A stretch of DNA of 64,000 bases from Pratylenchus scribneri (taxonomy: Eukaryota > Nematoda > Chromadorea > Rhabditida > Pratylenchidae): the NCBI GenBank assembly GCA_030063045.1, contig JAQSEB010000012.1:868001-932000 (forward strand), given 5' to 3'. Each line of letters starts with the position of its first letter. Position 1 is the first letter of the stretch. Positions 35,905 to 48,294 of the stretch are shown here, piece by piece. Under the pieces are notes generated by a model. That model was not told where the DNA came from. It saw only the letters and a list, made by a program, of their open reading frames with translations, and ran no database searches. Made by a program: the position numbers and the translations under genes.

Positions 35905-38900
35905 TCATTTCAATTTTCCATGCCTCATAAATCGGCCAATTCGTGACTCCTCAATGAACAGCGATCGAACCATGTAAACCTGGCATCCAACGGCAAATAG
36001 CATGCTCAACAAATGAATGGCACTCCAAAAATTGATACGTTCAAATGCAGTCTATAAAAATGGAAATTTTATAATATTCATTTTCTGTAAATTTTTGTCA
36101 TATTTCCATATTGGCTATCCGAATTTAGTACAGTTTCCAATTTTCTTATTAAAATTTCAAGTTATTAAAAAATTTTAAACCGTTGCCTTAAGCTCTTTCT
36201 TCTCAAAGCATTTTGATATCAAATTAATTGACCAAAAAGTTATAGCTAAAAACAATGAAAACTGCTACATTTTGGCCAAAACTTTTATAACAATTGTATT
36301 AAGCTTTTTCTGTCGAGCATTTTAATAAAAAATTTATTTATTAACAAGTTTTTCTAGTAGAAATGATGACCAAAAAACCACAAATACCCAACATTTTGGA
36401 CCATTTTCCACCTTTTTCGTTTTTCACCATAAATTTTTGCTATTTTCTATTAAATTCAATAATACTTTCCCCATTCAGCCCAATAAGTAATAAAAAGATA
36501 ATTAATAAAAAAGTAATTAATTTGTAAATTTAAGCTTAATAAATCACTAAAAATTGATTCAATTCTACTCACAAGCGATGGCTTACTTCAATCGAAGATC
36601 GATCCCGGGCCTCAATTGCTCTGAATTGTGATTGCATCCGCTCCACTTCATTCAAATTATTCTTCACTTTATTTGTTACAATCTACAAAATATTTTTAAT
36701 TTAGTTCAAAAATAAATATTTTAAAAAATACATTAAATGTTTCCAATTGCTCAGCCAACAGTCCATGTCCTTGGTCTTGTTGTATTTTTCGATCGTAGTC
36801 GTTCAAATAATTGCCATCTTTGTCCAACAAAAATATTTCAAAGAAAACCTGTTTTTTTTTTTTGGAAATTATTTTGTATTATAATCACTTGAGGTCATTT
36901 CTCATTTCACTAATTTTTTATAAGCCTTATTAGTTCAGTCAATTAACCAATTTACATGATTGAATCTATATTTTATAACTAAATATTTTCTATTCATTGA
37001 TCACGAGAGAATGATCAGCGCCAAGTTAAAGCCAAAAATAATAAAAAAAAAGAGGAATGTTAATGACATTGATATCGGTACGCTACAATTTATCGACTTC
37101 CCTACTGAACGACTAATTAATGGCTAAACCGATATTGATGATTTTAGTGTCAAATTAAAGAATTCACTTCTGGCTATTAAATGAATTAAATTTATTTGGT
37201 TTGGTTCAGAAATAGAGCAGAGTTGTACTTAAAAAACCATTAAATAAGACTACTATTATAAATTTGAGAATTTTTCAGTGTAAGCACAAAATCTTAACCA
37301 ATCAAAATAAATTTTATATCATTCAATAGCCACAGAAGTGCAATCTTAAATTTGATACCAAAATTATCAATATCGTTTTAGCCATTAATTAGCTACTAGC
37401 CATCGTCCAATTAGGATCTCGCCCAGTTGTTGTTTTAAATTTATGGCCATAATTTGACCAAATTTTTATTGTTCCAATGCTGATTATACAATTTACTAGC
37501 CAAGATTTTGGACACTTAGATGCATTTATTATGGTTAATTTGTTGATGAGATATGGCTTTTCAAAATCTTTTAGACTGGAATGACTTATTATAAAAAAAC
37601 TTATTTACTGAACTCGTTTAGCCCCAGTGTAACTGAATGAATTGTCAAAGCACAATGCATAATCGCCACGTCCATTTTGTGCTTCGTCGATGTTAATTCT
37701 TTTGAGAAAATTATTTGTATTTAATTTTTAATTTTCCCAATATACTTATGTGCTCCATCCATTTGCCTTTGATCATTTACAATGATCACCCCACTTGGTG
37801 ATTTGACCGAAAATGTGATTTCGCCACCCTCAATGACCTTAATTATAATTAAAATATTTATTAGGTTTTTTTTTCCTTAAACGAAGTTACGATAATTTAG
37901 GGAATAAAATCAGCTAGTTAGTGATGAGTTTAGGAGGCTGATGAGTGATGATAAGAGCATTATTTTTTGGCACATTAACTCAGCGAATCAGTCATTAGTC
38001 TGTATCGGAATATGATATATCATTTGTAGTAGAGACCGTCAAAATGGATTTTCCGTATTCCGTACCGTATTTTTTCCCTCAAAAATTTGCGGTATTTGTC
38101 AAAAAAAAAGTGCCATATTTTTTGGAAAATAACAAAAAAATTGCCGTATTCCGGACCGTATTTGCCCAATTTTTTACCGAACCATATTGCGGTATTCCAA
38201 AAATTTGCCGTATAGGGTACGGCGCTGGTCTCTAATTTGTCGTATAAAATTTTCACTATAATTTGACTCATAGTTTAAATTTTATGATATTCAATCATAA
38301 AAAAAAGAAATTTATTTGCCTTTGAATATAACTAACTTTTTGGAGAAAAAGCCTAGTTTTCTCCACGTTTCTTTAATTTTAATACAATTAACAAAACTAT
38401 TTTGCAGAGGACACTTTTTCGAATGGTAAATCATTTTTACTGACTGCAAATTCTTTGCTGAGCTATGTGCCAAAAATTAATTTATTAGGTATCGAATCGA
38501 CGGTATAGAATTTTCTTATTTCTACTTTCGTATGTCAATAGTTATAACCTTGCTGGATCAAATTATATAGCATATTATTGGACATAAAAATAAAATTTAT
38601 AACAAAATGATACACAAATAAATATTTTATTTTAATTTTAACAAAATTTAGGTCATAAAGTTGTCGATATAATTAAAATGTTGATTTAAATTTTTTTTTT
38701 TTGATCATAATAGGTAATTAATTACCCAATATTTTCCAATAAATTTTGGCATCCTTTTATTAGCAATTTTATGCCCAATAAAATTCTCTTTTAAATTAAT
38801 CCATCAACTTTATTAATAATATCGGCAGAGACTATCTTTATTTCCAAATTGTCGTAACACCATTTTGTTTTATTATGTATGCATAATCAAACTTGATAAT

Positions 38901-39219
38901 CAATCTCGAATGAATTGTATTTTGAATTTATCACTGGCTGATATAGACATTCAATCTGGCCTGCTTCAACCAAAATTGCCATCACAATTTCCTCTTGTTG
39001 GTGTTGTTCAAAATTTTTCTCCACCACGGGACTCGACGATTGTTGTATAGGTGCATGTTGAGAGTTTTGTTGTTGCTGTTGTAATTGTGCACTGCTGACC
39101 ATCATAAAAGTTGTAACAATTAGCAATACTAATAGTTGATAAAAGGTATTCTTTAACAATGCAACAAAAACAAACATGGTATTCACTAAATTATAAAATT
39201 TTCCTAAAATCATTTTCAT
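35905..39219 (-). CDS. p24 family (TMED) cargo receptor
   Basis: Type I membrane protein cycling between ER and Golgi in COPI/COPII vesicles. Six exons: 38893-39219, 37746-37837, 37614-37698, 36732-36848, 36587-36683, 35905-36051. Order: hydrophobic signal (FYQLLVLLIVTTFMM), an unusual Gln-rich linker of about 30 residues, GOLD domain starting VEAGQIECLYQPV with its partner Cys in DYALCFDNSFS, a coiled stem (RMQSQFRAIEARDR), a membrane segment in NFWSAIHLLSMLFAVGCQV, and a short tail ending HGKLK. The stem ARDR and FxRxNFWS motifs are diagnostic; the TMED1/5 (gamma) subgroup is likely. Exon 5 has one extra T (A on the coding strand) at 36660-36662 that breaks the frame; all other phases fit. 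Introns hold two foldback or hAT elements, and a mariner-like MITE lies 3 bp before the ATG. Confidence 0.88.
37068..37405. mobile_element. Foldback element in TMED intron 3
   Basis: The arm around 37117-37205 (aatggctaaaccgatattga, then ttatttggtttgg) pairs imperfectly with 37300-37385 (aatcaaaataaattttatat, then aatatcgttttagccatt). The sides carry weak gatatcg matches. Non-coding. Confidence 0.6.
38030..38235. mobile_element. hAT-like MITE in TMED intron 1
   Basis: The ends TAGAGACC and GGTCTCTA are flanked by ATTTGTAG (38022-38029) and ATTTGTCG (38236-38243), an 8-bp duplication with one change. The arms carry ccgtattccgtaccgta and tacggcgctgg motifs. 206 bp, non-coding. Confidence 0.8.
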
Positions 39220-39222
39220 TTA

Positions 39223-39347
39223 CCGTATTTATTCTATTAGAAGCCCAGTCTCAATTAGAAGCACAGTCTCTTAAGAGAAGCCTAACCTAGAGAAAAGAGA
39301 GCCTTTGGAAATTATAAGCCCATGGGCTTATAATAGAATAAATACAG
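39223..39347. mobile_element. Mariner-like MITE directly upstream of TMED
   Basis: The ends CCGTATTTATTCTATTAGAA and its near-inverse (ttataatagaataaatacag) lie between TA dinucleotides (39221-39222, 39348-39349), as expected for Tc1/mariner. The first TA is 1 bp from the assigned TMED ATG (39217-39219), so it must form part of the 5' UTR or promoter. A relative starts at 54719. Confidence 0.75.
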
Positions 39348-39709
39348 TAATGTTTGAAGTGCAAAAATTTAGTGGATTAAAATAAAATCAGACTGATTGA
39401 GTCATTCATATAATTTGGATGGATAAAAAGCATAAATTTATAAATATGGAAAAATATGGCCAATTTAAATTATAATACCAAAAAATACTATTTTATTTTT
39501 AAACAATTATGGTGTCAATGATAAATGGTACTCAAGATCAAAACTTAAATGATTATGGATAGATTAAAGTTATTATTTCTTTGATAATTTTTTTACATAA
39601 ATAAATTTCAAATAAAAAAATAATATTTTCGATTGCAACAATTTATTCCGAAATAACGGAAATTCAAATTCAACACTTGCATGTTTTTATATGCTTATTT
39701 TGATCATTG

Positions 39710-40874
39710 TTAAATTCGAAAATTGCTTTTTTTTCCATTCTCCAAATATTCTTTCCAATGTTCTCCTTCTTTCGGGTTTCGAGCAAGGTAGTACTCATCA
39801 TCATCAGTTTCTTCTTCGGCCCATATTGTTTGATTTATGCGGTATAATGCCAAAATTTCATTGGTACGGGTATTTTCCAGAGTAAATTCTTCGAAATTTC
39901 GGTTGGCCAAAAAAGAAATTATAAAGATGGATGGCGAATTTGAATTGGAAAATTCCTAAAATAAAATAATTAATTATTAAAATAGCAAACTTTTCTATTC
40001 GACCTCTTTAATGCGATTGATAAAGGTAGCCATTTCAGCTGATCCATCTCCGATGGTGCTAATTTCCATAATCTTTTGTTTTCCACTTTTTGATGGCGTT
40101 GCCAGCCAATTCAGAAAAAAATCAATCTTATTTTTGTACCAGTCCCAACAAAACCAAATGCATTGCACATGATCAATAATGCCAGGAAAAAGTTGGTCAA
40201 ATTCAATCAAATTATGGCAATTAATTTTGTACATTTTTTCGACCAAACTTTGCAGCAAAGCTTTCATCGGAATGAATTGTTTTTTGTCCATTTTTTTTTA
40301 TCATGTAGAAATCCACAGTGCAATTGTTAAATAAACTTCCAATACTTTTGAAGAAATTCACAATTTGATCATTCACAAAACTATTAAAAAAAAAATAAAT
40401 TTTAATTAATATAACGATAAAAAAAATAAATTTTAATTAATATAACGAAATAAGGATCAATCAAACATCAAACCTCAAATATATCCATTTGATGCCAGTG
40501 ATATATTCCGGTGGCGGAATCGATGCAATTGGAACAATCTCCTCATCCAAACGCACCAGAGGGCGCAAATTTCCCAATTCCATTTGGGCTGGAGTAAATG
40601 TCAGATGTTGAATTTGATGTGGTTCAACATTTTGATGGAGTTTTGGCCAACAAAGTTGGCGGAATGTCTCGCTTGCGGTGCTCATTGAGGAATTGGCCAA
40701 TTCTTTACGATTAATCCAGGGCAATGTGTCGAATAATAGCCAATTTTTGAAGAATCTAAATGTTTGGAAGAAACAATTTTTGGTATTGCTTTTTGGTTTA
40801 AACCTTTTTGTCATTGGTTTTTTGCTTTCCGGAATGACTAAGGCAATGGTTGATTCCGTCGGATTTTGTTGCAT
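39710..40874 (-). CDS. F-box-associated-type protein of the nematode expansion
   Basis: Three exons: 40474-40874, 40004-40380, 39710-39955. The middle (FVNDQIVNFFKSIGSLFNNC, later FCWDWYKNKIDFFLNWLATP and RIKE) and the C-terminal exon (FTLENTRTNEILALYRI, then EEGE-type acidic tail) follow the order of the F-box-associated proteins I recall as highly multiplied in cyst and root-knot nematodes. Those act as substrate adaptors or of unknown role. The first 100 residues (KLHQNVEPHQIQHLTFTPAQ) show no clear F-box. Exon 2 contains nine A's (40291-40299 as T); eight would keep the frame into the second half. So either this copy is frameshifted or the run length is wrong. Family membership is from memory. 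Confidence 0.55.
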
Positions 40875-41259
40875 TAACTAAATATTCAATTTTATTGAAA
40901 GGAATAGCAGGAATTTATAATGGATCTTATAGTGCTTTGAGGAACAAGGAAAATGCAATCACTCTGATGAGAGGAGGTAACTGAAGCTATGGGTCCTCAA
41001 AATCGAGGATGTAAATAAAATTATACACTTATATTGTCTGATGAATGATGCTGATGAGTTAGTGAGTTGACAAGTCAAAAAATATGTGAAGGAAAATCAT
41101 TTGAATAAAATCATTCTCTAATTATGCCTTTAGGATGAAATTTTTTTATTTCTAATAGAGAAATATGCCTTAGGGCTGAATAAACGACACACATTGGAAT
41201 TTATCAAAATTTGAAAAAAATTTTTCATTCAAATAAATCTTTTTTTTAAATGGGACTCT

Positions 41260-41622
41260 CTATTCTTCTCCTTCTCCTTCCCCTTTGATTTTGCTTTCCA
41301 TTTCAAAAAATGGTGAAGATCTGGCGTTGATTTTCATTTCGGCAAATGGTGAAGATTTGGCGTGAACACCGCCACCAAAGGGAATTTGTTGGCCTGGTTT
41401 TCCAGGCATCCCAAAAGTTTCTTCTTCGCCGGACACCATTGGGCCACTAGGAACATCAACAGGCATTTCCGGTTCATCAGCAGGCACTTTTGGGCCATTT
41501 GGAACTTCAGCAGAAGGGATTTCCTGTTGTGGGACAGGAACAGTGAAAATCGATGATGGAAGATTGGAAATTGAAAGAAGAAAAATGAATCCGATCAAGC
41601 GAAGAAATTTCATTTTTTTCAA
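41260..41622 (-). CDS. Small secreted protein, proline/glutamate-rich
   Basis: Single-exon gene, 120 aa. The start MKKMKFLRLIGFIFLLSISN has a basic head and hydrophobic core typical of a signal peptide. The mature part has V-P-x-G-P-x-V/M-type repeats (VPNGPKVPADEPEMPVDVPS), a glycine-rich stretch, two copies of a K/N-A-R/K-SSPF-x-EM motif and an acidic end (EGEGEE). No cysteines remain in the mature region. I recognise no family. The signal peptide closely matches that of the gene at 50.8-51.6 kb on the same strand, so the two are probably related. Secreted small proteins like this are effector candidates in plant parasites, but nothing here proves a role. Confidence 0.6.
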   Translation of the reverse strand: MKKMKFLRLIGFIFLLSISNLPSSIFTVPVPQQEIPSAEVPNGPKVPADEPEMPVDVPSGPMVSGEEETFGMPGKPGQQIPFGGGVHAKSSPFAEMKINARSSPFFEMESKIKGEGEGEE

Positions 41623-42261
41623 TTTTTGGGAATGAAAAATTTTAGAGGATTTTTAGGGAATTGAGAATTGAATGGAAATGATTTAAAAATGGGAATGAAT
41701 AAAATATTTTATATTCAATTAAATTTGAAAAAGGAGACGTAATGGATTAATAAAAAAAATGCATAAATTTAAAATAAAAATTCCATTTTTTAATGTTTAA
41801 TTTTTATTTTTATGGTCCATTAAATGAATTTTAAACAAAAAATGAATTCATCTATTTAACATTATTTTTTTGGAATTTGAAATTTTTATTCAATTTATTC
41901 AATTCAATATGATATGAATTTAATAATATAATGGGGAATTTAGAGTGTATGATTTTCATGCAAATTTAACATAAAGCTGTGGCGTCAAAATTTTGAAGTA
42001 AAAATAATTTTCAACTTTAGAACAATAATTAATAATGCTATATAAGAAAAAATCTGATTACTGATTCAACTGAAACTAAACTTCAAAAATTTAATTGAAC
42101 ATCACAATATTAAATATACTCAATAATAGAGAATAACTAGAATAGAATAATTGTACCCGTTAGGATCTTCTCCAAATTGTTTTGATATATATTTGGGTTA
42201 AACAGTAAATACAAATAAAATGATGATATTTTTCTTATCAGTTTAGAAGACAGAAGGAAAA
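41623..42261. other. Intergenic region between divergent genes
   Basis: AT-rich sequence between the secreted-protein start at 41622 (minus) and the membrane-protein start at 42262 (plus). It must contain both promoters. I see no recognisable element, repeat or RNA gene. Confidence 0.4.
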
Positions 42262-44592
42262 ATGGTATTCGCCGAATTGTTCCACTATTATTTTTATTTT
42301 ATCGGCACACTGTTCATCGGTGCATTGATTTTTGCGCTTTTTGGCAAAAATTTGCTGACACTGATTGCTCAATTCTATTTGAAGGTTTTATTGATTATTT
42401 TTCCGGTTTGGTCTAAAACTGAATGAATTAAACCATTTAAATGTTATGTTTTTTCGGAAAATAACAAATCTTTACCAAATATAATATAGAAATTTAGACT
42501 TCCAGACTCGAGAATAGTAGAATCCTTCGACTCGGCATGGACGCGAAATTTAGTCTATGAAATTTCAATTTAAAATTACATGAGCTTATTTTGAAATGTA
42601 CTGAACCGTTGTTTAAAATTCGAATAGGTTTAGGTTTATAACATTTTACGTCCAAGTCTTAATATTGTTCTGAAATTGAAATTTCTTGGACTAAATCGAG
42701 AATCGACCATGCCAAGTCAAATTATTAGCCTATTTTCGCGACTATTTGAAAGCTAGAATTCGAGATTTCCAAAATTACGTGTCCATTTTTTAAAGGAATA
42801 AATGTATTAATTTGTATTTCTTTCCGATTCGATTACATTAATTGTGATAATTCTTTATAGGTGAAGAGAAGCCTGAAACGACTATCTTTCGGGACGGCCT
42901 CTTCCATTCCATACAAGAATGAACTGTTCGAAGTGCATTTCATGGGCCAAGGGGCTTTGGACCGTGAGCGTGCCAAATCGTTGGATTTGCTTCAAAGAAA
43001 GCGCACCAAAGGCCCAGTGTACTACATCAAAAAGTTGCCCTCTGCCAAATCGCCCATTCTCAATGCCATGTTTGTACTGACTTTGGCAGATTTGAAGGAG
43101 ATTTTGGACAACATTCGTGTGGACGGCGGCATACTTTGGACTTTGACACTGGATAATATTTATGTTGATGAACAGATGATGGAGGCAGGCTTTTTTATTG
43201 GTTATAGTTTGAATCAAGATCGCCGCGAGTCACTCGAAAATCGAGGTTTTTTGGCGATTCGACACTCGAAAAACTCGAATTTTTTTAACTAAAATTGGCA
43301 AGGCTATTTTAGCTATAATTTTCATTTGTCATAGCCATTTTGGCTAAATTTTTCCCTTGGCATGTCCATTTTTGCTAAACTTTGACAAATCAGACTTATT
43401 TAGGATTCCCTAACCTCCTAGCCCTTTATCCCATTCTACTTTGAACCAAATCTGAGCCATAATACTTAGTTATGGCTAAGTTATATTTATATTTTTCGAA
43501 AGAATTTGAGTAAATTAATACTTTCTTGGGTAAATTAATAATTTCCCGATACTATTTCTATGTAAAATCATTTTTTAATTCATTATTGTAAAAGATTTTT
43601 ACTGAAAATTGAAATGAAAAAGAATTCCTTTTTTCAGTTCTTCCGTTCCCTTGAGCCCAGCCAATTGACTGGGAACAATGTTAATATGTTAAAAGTACAT
43701 TGCAGTGCCGAACATTTTGCCGAATTATTCTCTGGCAAATTGCTCAATCCAATGGGCCTTTGGATTGATGGCATCGACAACATCAAAGAGGTGGTTACTG
43801 ACACAATATTTTGGCATTTTTTTTGCCATTTTCGTCAATTTTTATCAATATTTCGAAGATTTTTGAAAATTTTAAAATTTTTTTGACGATATTTCGACAA
43901 TTTTTTGATGTCTAAAAAATTTTTTTTTGAAAATATTTGATATAAAATAATTTTTTAATTTCCATCAATATTATGACTATTAATTGGCCATTTTTTTCAA
44001 TATTTTGCCATTTTTTCATCAATACTTGATAAATATTTCAGGATTTTTTATCAATAAAATCCCAGCTCTACTGATGAACATATGCATTTTATTTGACTTT
44101 TTTTCAAAATATTTTATATAAAAATTTTTACGCCCTTTTTCAAAAAACCGTAAAAAAGAAAACCGAAGATTTTTTGAAACCGACGATGAAAACCTCGTTT
44201 TAAACCCACATTAAGATACCCTCCTAGTATTTAGGCCTTCTAACTTTATTTCCTATAATTTTTTTGCACAGTTCAATCTGCAAAATGCAATTGTGGATTT
44301 GCCTGCCCTGCATAACATCAAGGAATTCAAATTGAACATGGCCATTTCCAATGAGCTATTCCAAAAGTCCGTGTTGCTTCCCCCCTATTTCACGGACATC
44401 GGCGCATTGTTCGACTATGTTGAACGGCCCATTTCGAAGGAGGCGGTGCGCATTCACCATTCATTGGACTGTTTTGAGCCGCACATTCGAGCGTTAATTT
44501 TTCTTGAAAGAAGGCAATTTACATTGGATTCGGTTCGACTGGGCATGCCATTGGTTGATTTCAAGAACATTTGCACTAATGTGAGTATTTAA
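42262..44592 (+). CDS. Unrecognised protein with N-terminal membrane anchor
   Basis: Exon 1 (42262-42384) codes MVFAELFHYYFYFIGTLFIG and a following hydrophobic stretch, one membrane segment. Exon 2 starts 42861 after ttctttatag (VKRSLKRLSFGTASSIPYKN) and runs to about 43160-43200; its donor is unclear. Exon 3 is 43638-43790 (FFRSLEPSQLTGNNVNMLKV). Exon 4 starts 44272 and ends either at the TAA at 44590 or at a GTGAGT donor at 44581. Exons 3 and 4 are in phase 0. The soluble part alternates leucine-rich strands (LTLADLKEILDNI, LWIDGIDNIKE, HNIKEFKLNMAIS), hinting at an irregular leucine-rich-repeat fold. I cannot name a family. The region after 43210 with cactcgaaaa repeats looks intronic. 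Confidence 0.55.
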
Positions 44593-45164
44593 AGTATATG
44601 AATATAAAATTGATAAAATCGAAGAAGTCCATAAGATCCATATGTTTTAGCGAATTCCCTGCAATTTAATATGCACATTAGTCAATTCGTCTGGTTACTT
44701 TCAAAGAGGCCTATTCGATATGAAATGATCGATATAATAGTCTATTGAGACTGTTAATTAACCAATGATTAAATATACAAAATATGATGCTTTTTATTAT
44801 TTGTATCTATTTTTGACTAATTGTATAAATTTTTTTTGTTTTTGTAAATTTGATTATTTTCAAAAATTTTGTAGATATAAATAATTTTATTAAAAAAAAC
44901 ATTACATAAATCGTTCATCGGAATTCCACATATCAGTCATGATCAAGCACGTTCATCGTAAATACAATTCGCTTGTCTATATTTCACCATTAAGCCTTTG
45001 CAAATTATTCTTTTGTAGTCAATATAATATGAAATCAGCATTTTGGTGTCCACCATTTTTTCATATTCTTTTCATTCAACATGCATAGATCTTTCTGACA
45101 AATAAGCAGCCTCAAATTCTTAATAAAATAATTTATATCGTAGTTTAATTTTTGAATATTACCT
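44593..45164. other. Region between unknown gene and mini-exon array
   Basis: AT-rich with no open frame that has coding texture and no evident repeat. It separates the plus-strand membrane protein from the minus-strand array. Confidence 0.4.
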
Positions 45165-47038
45165 CGTACTGAATGCAAAGATCTTTTGCTTTTTGCAGTC
45201 TCCACTCTCCAGAAATGCATTTTGCATTGTACAATTTTTCTTCCATTGGCCAGATCTCAAATATTCTGTGAATTTATAATTTGAATTCATTTTAAAAATG
45301 GATTGCAAACCATTAAAACCATTGATTCAGCAATGGTATACAGAGTTTGTTCCATTATCGGCTCGGCATAAGGAGCGCATTCTGCAATTTTCTTATATAC
45401 TATTTCATTTAACTTTATAATGTCTTTTTCAATTCGATTTAGATAACTACCAAAATCAACTTAGGGTTATTGGATTAAGTAGAAAGTATTTATCTTTTAA
45501 AATAAGAACCTCGTATTTTGTGCCTGTGTCTGTTGAGAGTCAATGGTTGCATTAGTAGATCAAATCGTTGATTTGATTTTCTAAATAATTCAATTTGAAT
45601 TTTGCTTAATTCTTAAAAACCTGGTGAATTTGATAGTAGTTTTCAGGTTAATTTCCACAATCAGATCTGCGCTGGCAGTTGATTCAGCATTTTTTAGTCC
45701 TAAATTTGTTAAAATTTAATTTTAATATTTGTACAAATTTAAACCTATTAAATTGGTTTATCAAATTTTTGGTTAGATCCCACATGTTCCCCTTTGTTCA
45801 ATGTTTTTTTAATTTTTATTTGGTTAAAAAATTTAAATGCAAACCATTATTTTTGATGCCATTTGGTCCGTAGTTGCTGTGAATGTTTGATTTTTTAATT
45901 ATTTTGATTTAGAATAGGTAAACCTATGCAAAAGGTTCCACTCAATGCCAATGCCACATCAAGATCTGGGCGGGCAATTGATTCATCGTTGCTTTGGTGG
46001 TCATGAATGTGTTAAATTTAAATTTTGTACAAATATTAGCCTGGGTAAACCTGGGCAAATGGTTCCACTCAATGCCATTGCCACGTCATGATCTGGGCAT
46101 GCAATTGATTCATCGTTGCGGTGGTCATGATTGTGTTAAATTTAAATTTTGTACAAATATTAACCTTGGTAAACCTGTGCAAATGGTTACACTCAATGGC
46201 ATTGCTACGTCAAGATCTGGGCCGGCAATTGATTCATCGTTGCTTTGGTCCTTGGTTGTAATTGACTTTTTGTTTAATTAATTTTGCTTATTGATTTTTA
46301 AAAGGTATCCTTTGCAAAAATTTCCATCAGATCTTGCCCATTATGATACACATTCTTAATCCGACTCGTCCTGAAAATTTACAATGTAGTTTTTATTTCT
46401 TTTAAATATTACCTAGGTAGTTATTTCAAAAAGATCTTTGACAGCATAAGGCTAAACATGCATCATGAAATTGTTGCTATGGCCCATTTGAATATTATTT
46501 ATTTATTTATTTATTAAATTGACTTATATTAACCTTTGAAATTGCTTCCACAAGCTTTTGGCAATTAGGTGCCTTTTCCTTAATTGACTCATCCTTATGT
46601 TCTTAAAATTTAGATTTTATTTTTTTTTATCTGATCAAATATCTCCTCAAAAAACAGCACCATTAATTGATTGAATTTGTTTCATGAGACGCTTAGAATG
46701 ATGTGAGATCATAATGTAAAATTCCAGATGACTTCAAATTTTTCATTTTGCAAACATTTCCTAATAATGTACTATCTTTTACTATAATTTATAAACTAGT
46801 TTATTGAAAACAAAAAACTATTTACTTCAGTATATAGTTACTTTTTATAAACTAGATGCTCAACAAATTAAGGAACCTATTAATATTTTTAGAAATAGTT
46901 AATTGTTTTTATTGAGAATCTTTTTTCTCTAAATAAGTGGGAAATACAAACCTCAAGATCTTCAATTTTGTTCATGATGAATCTCTCGTTTTGGTCAGCA
47001 AATATGCATTTTTTGGCTTCGCAATTTTTGAAATTCAT
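45165..47038 (-). CDS. Mini-exon array gene, minus-strand arm
   Basis: A chain of short exon-like blocks. It appears to start at 47038 with MNFKNCEAKKCIFADQNERF and ends that exon IEDLE before a GTTTGT donor (46952). Further blocks read NDESIAxPDLDVAMALSGTI three times (45.9-46.27 kb, a tandem repeat of about 120 bp), GQDLMEIFAK (46.33 kb), AVKDLFEIT (46.44 kb), and a better exon at 45290-45480 (KIAECAPYAEPIMEQTLYTI). The last block reads KAKDLCIQYE (45165-45268). Shared core: an acidic D/E-D-L-x-V/I motif. Several blocks carry stops or lack acceptors, so the exact splice chain is unknown. No signal peptide or known domain. Confidence 0.4.
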
Positions 47039-47566
47039 AATTTGCAAAAGGATTTTATAAATTAAAAAAATAAGCAAACCTCATTGCAAGTAAATAAATT
47101 TATTCACATTCTTGTCTTGATGCATTTTAATCGATAACAAACTATTTGAGTAATGTGTATTATTTATTATTATAAGATCTTTAAAAATAAAAAAGTTGGG
47201 AAGCGAGAAAGTTATATTCTATGTCCAATAAATATCTTTTATCAAAAAATATCTACCCTTTTATATTAGAGATTTTTTCAAATAATAACTGCAATACAAT
47301 GTGTATGCATATGATTTTTTCTAGGCCGAATTTATTGAAAATTTTAATTGCGATATCAATTTCTAATTGTAATTAAAATATTTAAATTGAACTGTTTTAT
47401 TATATTTTTAGAATTTGCATAACTTAGGCATCAAATTGAAATAATTATTTTGCAAAATTCCGGGACAATTCGGCTGTGGAACTCATGTCACATGAACAAA
47501 ATTTTGGTGAATCAAATTAACAGGTTTTTTGAACAAATAAATAAATTTAAATTTAAACAAATTCAG

Positions 47567-48192
47567 GAAGACAACAACAACGGCGAACTAGTTGGCGTTG
47601 AAGATCTTGGTGTGGCAGAAAATGGCATTCAAATTAAACAGGTTTATTTTTATAAATTTATAAAATAAAAAACCAAAATTAATTCTAATTCAGGACCATC
47701 AAATGTTGAATAGTGGCACTTGAAGGCCGTGAATTGGATGAACTTATTTAGCAGGTAAATATTTGTAAAAATTTAAAAAATAATTTATTAAAAAATTCAG
47801 GATGACCCCGCCAAAGTTGCGCCAAATGGCGACAAAGATCTCAATGTTGCACGCGGTTCTGGTAATGTCAATGAAAATGCACAAGTTTATTTTTTGTAAT
47901 ACAATTGATAAATAAAAAAATTTTAGCAAAAAGTCAACGACGAGACAATCGAGCTCTCCGACACCACTATACATTTGATCTTTCTTCACATATTGCAGAC
48001 ACCGAGGTTAATTTTATTATATTAATTATTAAAAAAATGCAAATTAAATTACAACTTCTGATGACGAAAAAAAGGATAAGCCAAATGACACTGGAAGATC
48101 TTGATGCTACAATTGTGCCGAAAAATGCCGACCCTGAGCCAAATGGCGAGGAATATTCAGAAAAAAATATGTTATTAAAACTGCCAATTTAA
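47567..48192 (+). CDS. Mini-exon array gene, plus-strand arm, proximal part
   Basis: Exons of 75, 84, 80 and about 118 nt join in phase: 47567-47641 (GVEDLGVAENGIQIKQ), 47801-47884 (APNGDKDLNVARGSGNV), 47927-48006 (QKVNDETIELSDTTIHLIF), 48075-48192 (MTLEDLDATIVPKNADPEPN, stop TAA). A further block at 47694-47754 has good splice sites but stop codons, so it is a dead or skipped unit. Introns are only 40-70 bp. Each exon carries the same D-L-x-V core seen on the minus arm, and several end with an E/K-I/Q-x-Q residue pattern before the donor. The initiating exon is not found. Function unknown; it is hydrophilic and acidic, not membrane-bound. Confidence 0.45.
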
Positions 48193-48294
48193 GGCTATCA
48201 CAGCCACAATGATGACGCAGAATTTATCCCCGGAACCATTCGACTTTTAAGCTAATTTAAAATTTTAATATACAAATAATTGTTTATTTTCCAG

